Origin: Mycolicibacterium cosmeticum
GTDB lineage: Bacteria > Actinomycetota > Actinomycetes > Mycobacteriales > Mycobacteriaceae
DNA length: 64,000 nucleotides
Direction: 5' to 3'
Assembly: GCA_016197365.1 (NCBI GenBank)
Contig: JACPVS010000002.1
Span: 62,001-126,000 of the forward strand
Shown in pieces: positions 46,927 through 58,495 of the stretch (within the stretch, counting starts at the first letter, position 1; the number at the start of each line of letters is the position of its first letter). The position numbers and the translations under genes were made by a program. The notes beneath the pieces are model-generated. The model worked only from the letters and a program-made list of their open reading frames with translations. It searched no databases and was not told the DNA's origin.

Positions 46927-47228
46927 CCGCCCTGGCTCTGCTGCAGTGCGATGCACTTGCCGTAGTTCTCCGGCGTGCACGGGATACCGGCGACCGTGGA
47001 GTAGCCGTTGCCCGGCAGGTAGTTGGTCAGGGGCGGCCGCGCGTCCGGAGGTGACACGACGGCGTTTCCGCTGGTGCTGCTGCCCTTGCCGGCTCCGGCG
47101 ACGCACACGCCCTCGAAGTGGCTGGGCCGGGTGCCCCACGGGCAGTCGGCGGAGGCCGGTGCGGCCAACACGATCGCTCCCCCGGAGATCGCAGCGGCGC
47201 ATGCACCCAGAAGTATCGTCCGTTTCAC
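46923..47228 (-). CDS. Small secreted Cys-containing protein
   Basis: About 101 residues with signal KRTILLGACAAAISGGAIVL and cleavage after APASA, giving a mature domain with four cysteines (DCPWGTRPSHFEGVC, GIPCTPENYGKC) and an Asn/Pro-rich middle. It resembles the small secreted proteins of mycobacteria of unknown function. Start is uncertain: GGAGG lies 10 nt before GTG 47228 and only 1 nt before ATG 47237. Tail-to-tail overlap with the MocR gene by 4 nt. Confidence 0.72.
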   Translation of the reverse strand: MKRTILLGACAAAISGGAIVLAAPASADCPWGTRPSHFEGVCVAGAGKGSSTSGNAVVSPPDARPPLTNYLPGNGYSTVAGIPCTPENYGKCIALQQSQGG

Positions 47229-47274
47229 CAGCAACATGCCTCCACTGTAAACGTGCGAGGCCGTCAGGGCCGAA

Positions 47275-50326
<3,052 letters not shown>

Positions 50327-50388
50327 TCACCGCCCAAGGCGGCATGGGTCCTACAAACCGTCGTAGTTTCGCGTCGGCCGGTGGATGT

Positions 50389-50394
50389 TACCGT
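50389..50394 (+). promoter_or_regulatory. -10 box for a leaderless fecB transcript
   Basis: TACCGT is followed by 7 nt and GTG 50402, which rejects the in-frame upstream codon at 50381. Confidence 0.55.
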
Positions 50395-50401
50395 CGGCGA
50401 C

Positions 50402-51475
50402 GTGCTGTTTCCCACCGCGCGCATCGCCAGGGCCGCCGCTGTCACGACGATCATTTCGGCACTTTCACTGCCCGTGCTGGCCGGTTGCGGCGGCCAAGAG
50501 CAGGGCGCGCCGACCCCGGCCGCGGGGGCACCCGTCACGAGCACCACGCGGATCGCCAGCGCCGGCGTTTTGGGTAATCAGCGCCGTCCCGACGACTCCT
50601 GCGCGCCCGACTCCGGTCCGGCGGACCCGGCCCCGCGTGCGGTGCGCAATGCGCCCGCCGACGGTGTGCCGGCGACCACCGAGGTCGGTGGCGATCCGCA
50701 GCGCATCGTGGCGTTGTCCGGCGACCAGCTCGACGCGTTGTGCGCGCTGGGTCTGCAGCGCCGGGTCGTCGGCACGACGCAGCCCCAACCCTCGTATCTG
50801 GGCGTCGCGATCCACGACGTGCCCGGCGTCGGTGACACGACGTCACCGGACCTGGAAGCCGTCGGCCGGGGCACCCCCGATCTGATCTTCGGCTCGTCGG
50901 TGCTGACACCGACGGACTTCGGCGCCCTGGCCCAGATCGCACCGACCGTCTTCACCGGGGCGTCCGGGGCCGGCTGGCAGGACACCCTGCGTGCGGTCGC
51001 CGCGGCGGTCGGGCGGCCCGAGGCGGCGGTCCGGATCATCGACGGTTTCGACGCCGATGCCCGCAAGACCGGGCAGCAGAACGACGCGCCGCACTACCAG
51101 GCCTCAGTGGTGCAGTTCACCGAGAACACCGTCCGGGTCTACGGTGCGGACAACTTCCCCGCCAGCGTGCTGCGCACGGTCGGCGTCGATCGCCCTGCCG
51201 CCCAACGGTTCACCGACAAGCCGTATCTCGAGCTGGCGCCCGACGCGGACCTCTCCGCCGCGGACGGCGACATCGTGTACCTGTCGTTCGACTCCCCCGC
51301 CGCCAAGGCGCACGCGGCGGTGGTGCTGGACAGCCCGGCCTGGCGCAAGCTCTCCGCGAACCGGGACAACCGGGTGTTCATCGTCAACAACGAGATCTGG
51401 CAGACCGGTCGCGGTGTGGTCGCCGCCCGCGGCATGCTCGACGACCTCCGGACGCTCAACGCACCGATCAACTGA
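50402..51475 (+). CDS. fecB: Iron-siderophore type ABC binding lipoprotein FecB
   Basis: A 357-residue periplasmic-binding lipoprotein of the FecB/FepB class. Signal and lipobox LAGCG with Cys29; the two lobes are linked by a long helix (residues about 190-215). ERIVALS-like QRIVALSGDQLDALCALG and PDLEAVGRGTPDLIFGS are characteristic. Counterpart of M. tuberculosis FecB (Rv3044), linked to siderophore binding and to cell-envelope integrity. No permease genes adjoin. Divergent from ctaD; its stop abuts that of the dioxygenase gene. Confidence 0.93.
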   Translation: MLFPTARIARAAAVTTIISALSLPVLAGCGGQEQGAPTPAAGAPVTSTTRIASAGVLGNQRRPDDSCAPDSGPADPAPRAVRNAPADGVPATTEVGGDPQRIVALSGDQLDALCALGLQRRVVGTTQPQPSYLGVAIHDVPGVGDTTSPDLEAVGRGTPDLIFGSSVLTPTDFGALAQIAPTVFTGASGAGWQDTLRAVAAAVGRPEAAVRIIDGFDADARKTGQQNDAPHYQASVVQFTENTVRVYGADNFPASVLRTVGVDRPAAQRFTDKPYLELAPDADLSAADGDIVYLSFDSPAAKAHAAVVLDSPAWRKLSANRDNRVFIVNNEIWQTGRGVVAARGMLDDLRTLNAPIN

Positions 51476-52513
51476 CTATTCGGCACCTTGTAACGCCTGC
51501 TGACCGAACTGGCCCAGTCCCAGCGAGCCCTCCGGCAGCACCAGTTCACCGGCCTCGATCCGCCGACGCAGGTAGGCGAACGTCTGCGCGGTCTGCGCGA
51601 ACAGGTGCTCACCTGCCCGTAACGTGGGGCGCGACTTGGCATCTGGCGTCGCGAACTGCGGGAGCGGTTTGACCTCGGTGTCGTAGTCGACGTTGAAGAA
51701 CAACGGGAACGAGTACCGCTCCTCGGCCACCTTGCGGACCCGATGGCTGGTGGCCACGAACGCGCCGTTGGTCCACAGTTCCAACAGGTCACCGACATTG
51801 ACCACGAAAGCCCCGTCGACCGGCGGGACGTCGATCCAATCGCCTGCCCCGTTCATCACCTCCAATCCGGGTGCGGTCGGCTTGAGCAGGGTGAAGCACT
51901 CGTAGTCGGTGTGGGCGCCGATCCCCAAGCTGTCCTGGGCATCCGGGTTGTGCGGATAGTGGATCAGCCGTAGCTGGCTGGGGGTCTTGGTGGCGTGCCG
52001 GGAGAACACATCGGGATCCTCGCCGAGTGCGACGGCGAACGCCCACAGCAGCCGTTGCCCCACCGCCAGCAGAGCCTGGTAGTAGGCGGTCACCGCCTCG
52101 GCGAAACCCGGGAGGTCCGGCCACGTGTTGGGGCCCAGCATCGGGTTTCCCGCCAGGTAATCCGGATCATCGGCGGGCAGGTCCAGGGCGGTGTCGAAAG
52201 CCTCCTTCTGGTCGGGCGTGATGCCGTCCGGGCCTTCCTCCCCGACGGGAACATATCCGCGGTGGCAGCGCGACAGTCCGATGTAGTTGCGCATCTTCTC
52301 CTCCACCGGCAGTGCGAAGAAGTCCTTGACCGCGGCCAGCATTGTCGCGAACAGGGACTCGTCGATGCCCGTCCCGCTGATGTAGAAGAAGCCGACGTCG
52401 GCGGCCGCGCGGCCGATCTCCGCTGCCACCCGGTCCTGCTCGGCTTGCTCGGGTGCGTACAACCCGCTGATGTCGATGACGGGCACCGACGTGAATGACG
52501 TGACGCCACTCAT
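51476..52513 (-). CDS. Isopenicillin N synthase-family Fe(II)/2-oxoglutarate dioxygenase
   Basis: A 345-residue double-stranded beta-helix oxygenase. The iron triad is His201, Asp203 (GAHTDYECF) and His257 (ATSHRVRK), and the 2-oxoglutarate pair Arg266-x-Ser268 (RYSFPLFFN). The N-terminal PVIDISGLYAPE is typical. It is the last gene of the eleven-gene operon (ATGA overlap with the gene before it), so it probably hydroxylates the imported compound or an intermediate, not a beta-lactam precursor. Substrate not identifiable. Confidence 0.92.
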   Translation of the reverse strand: MSGVTSFTSVPVIDISGLYAPEQAEQDRVAAEIGRAAADVGFFYISGTGIDESLFATMLAAVKDFFALPVEEKMRNYIGLSRCHRGYVPVGEEGPDGITPDQKEAFDTALDLPADDPDYLAGNPMLGPNTWPDLPGFAEAVTAYYQALLAVGQRLLWAFAVALGEDPDVFSRHATKTPSQLRLIHYPHNPDAQDSLGIGAHTDYECFTLLKPTAPGLEVMNGAGDWIDVPPVDGAFVVNVGDLLELWTNGAFVATSHRVRKVAEERYSFPLFFNVDYDTEVKPLPQFATPDAKSRPTLRAGEHLFAQTAQTFAYLRRRIEAGELVLPEGSLGLGQFGQQALQGAE

Positions 52514-53028
52514 GTAGTCACATTCCCTTCCGATTGATCCACCGTCCAGCGCACACCGTTGGCCTGGATTTCGTTGCCGGAGATAATGATTCCGAGTGCC
52601 TGGTATTCGGCGCCACCGGCGGACCCGATCAGCACCTGCGCTCCGTCGGCCCAGCCGAACAGCGCGCCGGCCCGTACCAGCAGTGCGGGTTCGCCGCCTG
52701 GCCCGGACAGGAACAGTGCTCCGGTGGCGGCAGTCGTATGGGGTTCGCGGACCCAATACTCGACGTAGTCCTCGTGCACGCCGGTCTCGATGAGTACGTC
52801 GCCGTCCCAGCTCATGACACCGGCGTCCGGGAAGGGCCCCGGGGGTTGCACATTCACGGTGCGGTGCCATTCGAAGACGTCACCGGTCTGCGACAGCGTG
52901 CCCGCGAAGCCGCGGGAGTCGACGTAGGCCGTCCGGCCCTGCAGCCATTGCACGCCGGGTTCGTCGTCACGGCTGCCGTCCGCCTCGATCAGCAGGGTAC
53001 GGCGCCACAGTCCTGCGTAGTCGATCAT
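52510..53028 (-). CDS. Unassigned 172-residue beta-rich protein in the ureide operon
   Basis: A soluble protein without signal peptide, rich in aromatic and small residues in a beta-strand rhythm: AGLWRRTLLIEADGSRDDE, VQWLQGRTAYVDSRGFAG, VMSWDGDVLIETGVHEDYVEYWVRE, and a closing NGVRWTVDQSEG. The layout is faintly reminiscent of lipocalin-like or Hri1-like barrels, suggesting ligand binding, but I cannot name a family. Overlaps by 4 nt on both sides (allantoicase before, dioxygenase after), so it is a fixed operon member. Confidence 0.75.
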   Translation of the reverse strand: MIDYAGLWRRTLLIEADGSRDDEPGVQWLQGRTAYVDSRGFAGTLSQTGDVFEWHRTVNVQPPGPFPDAGVMSWDGDVLIETGVHEDYVEYWVREPHTTAATGALFLSGPGGEPALLVRAGALFGWADGAQVLIGSAGGAEYQALGIIISGNEIQANGVRWTVDQSEGNVTT

Positions 53029-54041
53029 CGCGACGACTCCGCCCACCGGTGGTGCAGGGTCTGCAGCCCGTCGGCGGTGGGCACGCCGAGCGCACGCACC
53101 CTGGCGATCCCACCGTCCGGATAGGCCTGCACCCGCAGTGCCGTCACGCCGGGCACGTCGACGGCGAACACCTGGCGCGCATCGGGCAGGAGCCTGGTAC
53201 GCGCCAGCACCGGGATGTCGAAAGCCACCAGCCCCCAGCCGTGTTCGCGATCGGGTTCGCAGCGGGTGCCCAGCACCGACACCTCGGCACTCGCGTTGAA
53301 CACGTAGTAGGAGGTGTCGATCTCGATCCGGCGCAGGTCCGCGGGCACCGCGAACGAGACGATCACCGCATCATGGGTCTCGGGGCCGACATCGCGGCGC
53401 CTACGGGTCTCCCAACCGTCGCCCATGTTGTGCGGCCGGTTCGGCGCGATCAGGGGCGTGGCGCTGGAATAGAAACTGTCACTGCACCATTCGACGCGCC
53501 CACCCTGCTCGAGACCGGACACCTCGACGGTGACACCGGTCCACAGCACCGGGTCGGGCACCACCTCACCGAACGCGCGCAGCCGCGCGACGCCGCCGTC
53601 GGATTGCAGCCGCAGCCGCAGGTGGGTCCACCGTCGGCGGTCCGCCACGGTCAGCAGATTGTGCGAATCAGCCTTCAGCACAGTCATTTCCACCACCGGC
53701 ATCCAGGTCACGCCCCCGCCGCACGGATCCTCGGTGCGCTCCAGAGCACACACGTCCACGGCGCAGGCGGTGGGGTGATTTCCGGAGAAGAACCGCGTGT
53801 CGACGTCGATGGTGTGCAGCCGCCCCGGTGCACCCAACCGGATGATCGCCCAGTCCCCGTCGGGGCCTGCGTGGCGCTTGGTCTCCCAGCCGTCGACGAC
53901 TTCACCGCGCAGGTCATAGACCCCGGGCACGAAAGCCGGTTCGGACGGGTCGACGAGTCGTTCCTTGAATCCGAAGGATTCGTCGCTGGCTGCGACCACG
54001 CTGCCGCCGACGATGCGCGAGGCCAGATCGACATCGGTCAC
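53025..54041 (-). CDS. alc: Allantoicase
   Basis: A 338-residue allantoicase, hydrolysing allantoate to ureidoglycolate and urea. The two homologous jelly-roll repeats are visible: GEVVDGWETKRH with IIRLGAPGRLHTIDVDTRFFSGNHP, and MGDGWETRRRRD with IVSFAVPADLRRIEIDTSYYVFNASAEV. WTHLRLRLQSDGGVARLRAFGEV matches the end of the first repeat. Full length for the family. GTG 54041 overlaps the racemase-like gene by 4 nt. Its presence is the strongest marker of ureide catabolism here. Confidence 0.93.
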   Translation of the reverse strand: MTDVDLASRIVGGSVVAASDESFGFKERLVDPSEPAFVPGVYDLRGEVVDGWETKRHAGPDGDWAIIRLGAPGRLHTIDVDTRFFSGNHPTACAVDVCALERTEDPCGGGVTWMPVVEMTVLKADSHNLLTVADRRRWTHLRLRLQSDGGVARLRAFGEVVPDPVLWTGVTVEVSGLEQGGRVEWCSDSFYSSATPLIAPNRPHNMGDGWETRRRRDVGPETHDAVIVSFAVPADLRRIEIDTSYYVFNASAEVSVLGTRCEPDREHGWGLVAFDIPVLARTRLLPDARQVFAVDVPGVTALRVQAYPDGGIARVRALGVPTADGLQTLHHRWAESSR

Positions 54042-54784
54042 AGGCCCAACCCCGTCGAGAGCGGCCAGTGGCTGCGTGGGTTGTCCGGTCCGGGGGCATA
54101 GACCCCGGACTTGCTGGTGGACAGACCCATCCCGACGACGGCCTGCGCCAGCGCGACCGCGGCGGCCACGCCGTCCACGGCCGGGACGCCGAGCTTGGCG
54201 GAGATGGCCGCCGTCACCCCGGCCATGCCCGCACAGCCCAGGCAGATCACGTCCGCCCCGTCCTCGGCGATCGCGCGGGCCGCCTCGTCGACGATGGCCT
54301 GCACCGCGCCCGCGGGGTCGGCGTCCACCTCGGCCGTGCCCAGGCCGCAGGCGCGTACGGAGGCGCAATGGGCGTTCAGCCCGGCCAGCAGCAGCCTGTC
54401 CTCGATCGGCGGGATGGACCGCGCCAGGGTGGTGATCACCGAGAAGCGGCGCCCGATCAGATGTGCCACGTGCGCGGCGCATTCGGCGATGTCGAACACG
54501 GGCACCGACAACATCTCGGCCAGCGCATCGCGGCCGTGCTCGCCGAACCCGGCCAGCACCACCGCGTCGAAATCGAACGATCCGTCCTGCGTCAGCCGGG
54601 CAACCACATCCATCACCCCGACGGCGGAGAGGTAGCTCTCCGCCGCGGAATCGATGGCCTCCGCACCGAAACTCGGTGACAGGGCGACGATCTCGGTGTC
54701 CGGCCGAGCCGCCTCCCGGGCGGCTGCCGCGATCTCGGCGGTCATCGCCGCCGACGTGTTGGGATTGAGCACCAGGATTCTCAT
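54038..54784 (-). CDS. Asp/Glu/hydantoin racemase-family protein with one catalytic Cys
   Basis: A 248-residue member of the hydantoin/allantoin racemase group: LVLNPNTSAAMTAEI at the start and ICLGCAGMAGVTAAI with Cys184. True two-base allantoin racemases such as Klebsiella HpxA use Cys79 and Cys184; here position 79 is Gly in VVLAGFGEHGRD. A Gly/Cys pair is found in arylmalonate decarboxylase of the same superfamily, so this protein may decarboxylate, isomerise or only bind its ligand. Overlaps allantoinase and allantoicase by 4 nt each. Confidence 0.85.
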   Translation of the reverse strand: MRILVLNPNTSAAMTAEIAAAAREAARPDTEIVALSPSFGAEAIDSAAESYLSAVGVMDVVARLTQDGSFDFDAVVLAGFGEHGRDALAEMLSVPVFDIAECAAHVAHLIGRRFSVITTLARSIPPIEDRLLLAGLNAHCASVRACGLGTAEVDADPAGAVQAIVDEAARAIAEDGADVICLGCAGMAGVTAAISAKLGVPAVDGVAAAVALAQAVVGMGLSTSKSGVYAPGPDNPRSHWPLSTGLGL

Positions 54785-56079
54785 ACCGGCTCCCCTATCC
54801 GTTCCAGGGCCGGGGTACCGGCCACCCAGGTCTGCCAAACCGCACCCCGCAGGCTGACACCGTCGTACGGGCTGACGGGGTGCCGGTGCCGCAGCGTTGC
54901 CGCACGCACCGTCTCCTCGGCGTCGGGATCGAAGGCGCACAGGTCGGCCCGCAACCCCACCGCGATCCTGCCGCGGTCGGTATAGCCGGCCAGCGCGGCG
55001 GGCCGTTCCGACATCCACCGGCTCAGGTCCGCGGGCCCGAAGCCACGCCGGACGGCTTGGGTCCACACCGCGCGCGGCCCGAGTTGCAGTGAGCTGACGC
55101 CGCCGAACGCCCGACCGAAGTCGCCGCCTGCCTTGTCCTGCGGAGTGCACGGGGAATGGTCGGACACCACCAGGTCCAGGGTGCCGTCCGCCAGCGCCGG
55201 CCACAGCAGCTCGCGGTTGGCACTGCCGCGGATCGGCGGGCAGGCCGCGAACTCTGTGCCGCCCGCCGGGATGGTCTCGGCGTCGAAAGTCAGGTAGTGC
55301 GGGCAGGTTTCGGCCGTCACCGCCAGTCCTTCGGCTTTGGCCGCGGCCAGCAGGGGCAACACACGCGCGCTGGAGACGTGCACGACGTGCGCCCGCGCCC
55401 CGGTCGCTCGGGCGGTGTCGATGACGAGGCCGACTGCGTCCTCCTCGGCGGAGTCGGGGCGCGATGCCAGAAACGACCGGTAGTCATCGCCGGCCGGGTG
55501 TGGGCTGGCGTCGATCACCGCGTGGCTTTCGGCGTGCACCAGCAGGGGGGCATCCACGTCGGCGACGCGAGCCATCGCGTCGCGGAACTGCGCGGGGCTC
55601 AGGTGCGGGAAGTTGGGGTTGCCCGAGTCGGCCAGAAAACACTTGAAGCCGCGCACCCCGGCGTCCGCCAGGGCGGGGACGTCCGCCAGATTGCCCGGGA
55701 CGATGCCGCCCCAGTATCCGACGTCGACGTGGCATTTGCCCTCTGCCGCGGCCTTTTTGACCTGCAGCGCGGCGACGCTGGTGGTCACCGGGTCGGAGTC
55801 CAGCGGCATGTCCACCAGCGTGGTGATGCCGCCCACGGCCGCGGCCGCCGTGGCCGTCGCGAACCCTTCCCAGTCGGTGCCCGGATCATTGATGTGCACG
55901 TGGGTGTCGATGAATCCCGGCAGCAACACCACCTCGCCGGGCAACCGGATATCGTGCGCCGCCGGGCAATCGGCGGCGACGGCACCGACGAAGGACACCA
56001 GTCCCCCGTCGATGCCGATCGACGCCGGGACCAGGTGCCCGTCGATGAGAACCCGGTCCGCGCGTAGGACGCCGTCCAT
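54781..56079 (-). CDS. allB: Allantoinase (cyclic amidohydrolase)
   Basis: A 432-residue amidohydrolase opening the hydantoin ring of allantoin to allantoate. The binuclear metal site is complete: His60 and His62 in DTHVHINDPG, carboxylated Lys146 in GFKCFLAD, His182 in LVHAESH, His in AHVVHVSS, and Asp in VVSDHSPC. Related dihydropyrimidinases share the fold; HINDPG and the downstream allantoicase favour allantoinase. ATG 56079 shares a base with the stop of the metallo-hydrolase gene. Confidence 0.93.
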   Translation of the reverse strand: MDGVLRADRVLIDGHLVPASIGIDGGLVSFVGAVAADCPAAHDIRLPGEVVLLPGFIDTHVHINDPGTDWEGFATATAAAAVGGITTLVDMPLDSDPVTTSVAALQVKKAAAEGKCHVDVGYWGGIVPGNLADVPALADAGVRGFKCFLADSGNPNFPHLSPAQFRDAMARVADVDAPLLVHAESHAVIDASPHPAGDDYRSFLASRPDSAEEDAVGLVIDTARATGARAHVVHVSSARVLPLLAAAKAEGLAVTAETCPHYLTFDAETIPAGGTEFAACPPIRGSANRELLWPALADGTLDLVVSDHSPCTPQDKAGGDFGRAFGGVSSLQLGPRAVWTQAVRRGFGPADLSRWMSERPAALAGYTDRGRIAVGLRADLCAFDPDAEETVRAATLRHRHPVSPYDGVSLRGAVWQTWVAGTPALERIGEPV

Positions 56080-56915
56080 CACGACGGGACCGGCCCGAAC
56101 CTGTCGTGGAAATGCTGGGTGAGTTCCGGCCACACGTGCGGGTCGTGACCGGGAATCAGCTGGTAGCCCTTGTCGGCGGCGAGCCGCTTGAGCCTGCGGA
56201 TCGGTTCGACGGTGTCCTGCGGATCCACATCGATGAAGCCGCCGATGGCCAGCTCGTGCTCGATGTTCTCGGTCAGATCGGCGGCGTCGAAGGCAAATAC
56301 GAAGCCGTCACCACCCACCGACTCGTCCAACTCCACCACGAAGCTCTGGTGCCCCGGGGTGTGCCCATAGGTGGGCACGGCCGTGATCCCCGGGGCGATC
56401 TCGGCTTCCCCGTCAGCCAGGTGCCACTCGATGTTGGGATCGTCGAAGTCCACCCGCACGATCGCATTGCGTTCGGGTTCAGGATGATTCGACAGCCCGT
56501 ACTCGAGTTCGCGGCGCTGGGCGTGTACCGGAACCTTGCCCGCGAACAACTTCAGGCCGCCGGCGTGGTCATGGTGCAGGTGGCTGACGGCGACGGTGTG
56601 GATGGCGTCGAAGTCCACTCCCACCTCGGCGAGGCGCTGTTCGATCGGCTCGCCGGGCCCGGGTAGCACCGGCCGGTACTCGACGGTCGGGAAGAACCGC
56701 CGGTACAGCGCCGGGTCCCGGACCAGGGCGGTGTTGAACCCGGTGTCCAACAACACCCACCCGCCGTCGGTCTGCAACAGCACACCGGGCACGGGTTCGC
56801 GCATCCGTTCCTCGGGCGGCGCCCCGTAGACCGACACCGACTTCGGCAGTTCCTCCCAGCCGAGCGTCAGCAGGATGATCCGCCGCACTCCGCTCTTGCG
56901 GACCAGCGTGGCCAT
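56079..56915 (-). CDS. Lactonase-like metallo-beta-lactamase fold hydrolase
   Basis: A 278-residue MBL-fold enzyme with HLHHDHAGG (His112, His114, Asp116, His117) and later ligands in YGHTPGHQSF, FDAADL and GHDPHVW, complete for two zinc ions. The layout is that of N-acyl homoserine lactonases (AttM/AiiA group), but in an operon for cyclic ureides it could open a lactone or a related ring. Overlaps allantoinase and the binding protein by 1 nt each. No signal peptide, so cytoplasmic. Confidence 0.87.
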   Translation of the reverse strand: MATLVRKSGVRRIILLTLGWEELPKSVSVYGAPPEERMREPVPGVLLQTDGGWVLLDTGFNTALVRDPALYRRFFPTVEYRPVLPGPGEPIEQRLAEVGVDFDAIHTVAVSHLHHDHAGGLKLFAGKVPVHAQRRELEYGLSNHPEPERNAIVRVDFDDPNIEWHLADGEAEIAPGITAVPTYGHTPGHQSFVVELDESVGGDGFVFAFDAADLTENIEHELAIGGFIDVDPQDTVEPIRRLKRLAADKGYQLIPGHDPHVWPELTQHFHDRFGPVPS

Positions 56916-58495
56916 CAGCCCGCCGACAGCGCCGCCAGGCGCAGCGAGTTCGGGTTGGTCACCACGTGTGCCTGCTCGACGCCCTTGAGCCAGGGCTGGG
57001 CCACCATGAAGTCGTCGACGTCGGCGACGTTGAGCCAGCATCCCGTCTTGACCGCTTCTTCACCGGCGGTGGAGAAGTCGGCGTCCGAGTCGGCGGGCAG
57101 GCCCTTGGCCAGCGCCGCGGTGACCGGCGGTGCCGAGCAGCCGAAGAAGTTCAGGCCGCCGTCGGCGTCCCAGGAGATGTGCCCCCAGGTGTAGGGCGAC
57201 GGCGCGTCCGGCCAGCCCACATAGGTCATGATCTCCGGCGCGGATTGACCGTCGCTCCCGACCCAGCCGTAGATCTCCGACGTCGGGTAGGCCTGCACCT
57301 TGGCGTTCAAACCGGCTGCGGCCAGCTGGGTCTGGATCAGGTTGCTGATCAACTGGTTGTCCGGGTTGCTGGAGTCGTACCCGATGGTGACGGCCTTCTG
57401 GTCGGCGGGCAGCCCGCCGGCGATCCCGCTCAGCACCGACGGGTCGTGCGGCACGGTCTGCTTGCCGAATTCGGCGGCCATCATGTTCGGCGGGTAGATC
57501 TGTTCGGCCTTCTTGCCGCGCCCGAAGTAGGTCTGCTTGACCAGTTCGTCGACGTCGATGGCCTGCAGCACCGCGGTGCGGTTCTTGGCGTCGGTCATCA
57601 TGCCCTTGCGCGGGTTGATGTACACGTAGTTGGCCATCATCGACGGAAGCGAGTAGTTCGCGAACGCTTTGTTGTCAAGGTAGGACTGCACGGCCGAGGA
57701 CGGCAGGTCGTGCAGGATCGCGGCGATCTGCCCGTTGTTGAACTGCAGCTGCTGGGCAGAGACATCGGTGACGACCGGCAGCTCGACCTTCTCGAAATAG
57801 GGCTTGGTGCCCCAGTAGTCGCCGAATGCGGTGAGTTCGTACTTGGAGCCCACCTCGGCGGCGGTCAGCGTGAACGGGCCGGTGCCCAGGTCGTGATTGG
57901 TCAGGTAGCCCTGCGCGTTGTCGGTGCCGGCGTTCTTCGTCAGGCCTTCGGGGCTGAGCATCCGCGGGCCGTACGGGCAGGCCAGGTAATCCAGGAATGC
58001 CGAGTTCGGCGCCTTGAGCGTGACCGTCACCCCGTAATCACCTTGGGTGGAGACCGATTCGACGTCGGCGACCATGTAGGCCGGGCCCTGATTGACGGCG
58101 GCCCGCCGGTCGAAGGACGCCTTGACCGCCGCCGAGGTGAACGGCGTCCCGTCGTGGAACTTGACGCCCTCCCGCAGCTTGAACGTGAACACCTTGTTGT
58201 CCGGTGAGGCCGTCCATTCGGTGGCCAGCAACGGTTCCAGTTCCGGCTTCTCGGTGCCCGCCTTGTACTGCAGCAGACCCTCATAGGTGTTGGTCGTCAG
58301 CAGCAGGCCCTGCCCGGCGTAGTAGATGTCCGGGTCCGGCGGCTGGCCCGGGTCCTGCAGGAACGACAGGTGCAGCACCTTGTCGGTCGGCGCGGCGTTC
58401 GGGGTGCTGCCGCCACCGGAGTTCGAACCGCCACAGGCGGTCACGGTCAGGGCCACGGCAGCGCCGACGGCCACGAGCGTGCGCAGTTTCTTCAT
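56915..58495 (-). CDS. ABC transporter substrate-binding lipoprotein (SBP family 5)
   Basis: A 526-residue lipoprotein with signal MKKLRTLVAVGAAVALTVTAC, lipidated at Cys21, followed by the dipeptide/oligopeptide-binding fold: LEPLLATEWTASPDNKVFTFKLREGVKFHDGTPFT is the family hallmark (cut here at the N-lobe), and later SDADFSTAGEEAVKTG. It would capture the substrate and deliver it to the two permeases. Family members bind peptides, nickel, opines or ureides, so the ligand is open. Overlaps the hydrolase genes on either side (4 nt and 1 nt). Confidence 0.92.
   Translation of the reverse strand: MKKLRTLVAVGAAVALTVTACGGSNSGGGSTPNAAPTDKVLHLSFLQDPGQPPDPDIYYAGQGLLLTTNTYEGLLQYKAGTEKPELEPLLATEWTASPDNKVFTFKLREGVKFHDGTPFTSAAVKASFDRRAAVNQGPAYMVADVESVSTQGDYGVTVTLKAPNSAFLDYLACPYGPRMLSPEGLTKNAGTDNAQGYLTNHDLGTGPFTLTAAEVGSKYELTAFGDYWGTKPYFEKVELPVVTDVSAQQLQFNNGQIAAILHDLPSSAVQSYLDNKAFANYSLPSMMANYVYINPRKGMMTDAKNRTAVLQAIDVDELVKQTYFGRGKKAEQIYPPNMMAAEFGKQTVPHDPSVLSGIAGGLPADQKAVTIGYDSSNPDNQLISNLIQTQLAAAGLNAKVQAYPTSEIYGWVGSDGQSAPEIMTYVGWPDAPSPYTWGHISWDADGGLNFFGCSAPPVTAALAKGLPADSDADFSTAGEEAVKTGCWLNVADVDDFMVAQPWLKGVEQAHVVTNPNSLRLAALSAG

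Noticed and set aside
53025..54482. Longer allantoicase frame starting at 54482
   Set aside because: Extra residues are Arg/Gly-rich shadow of the racemase-like gene; GTG 54041 gives the family length.
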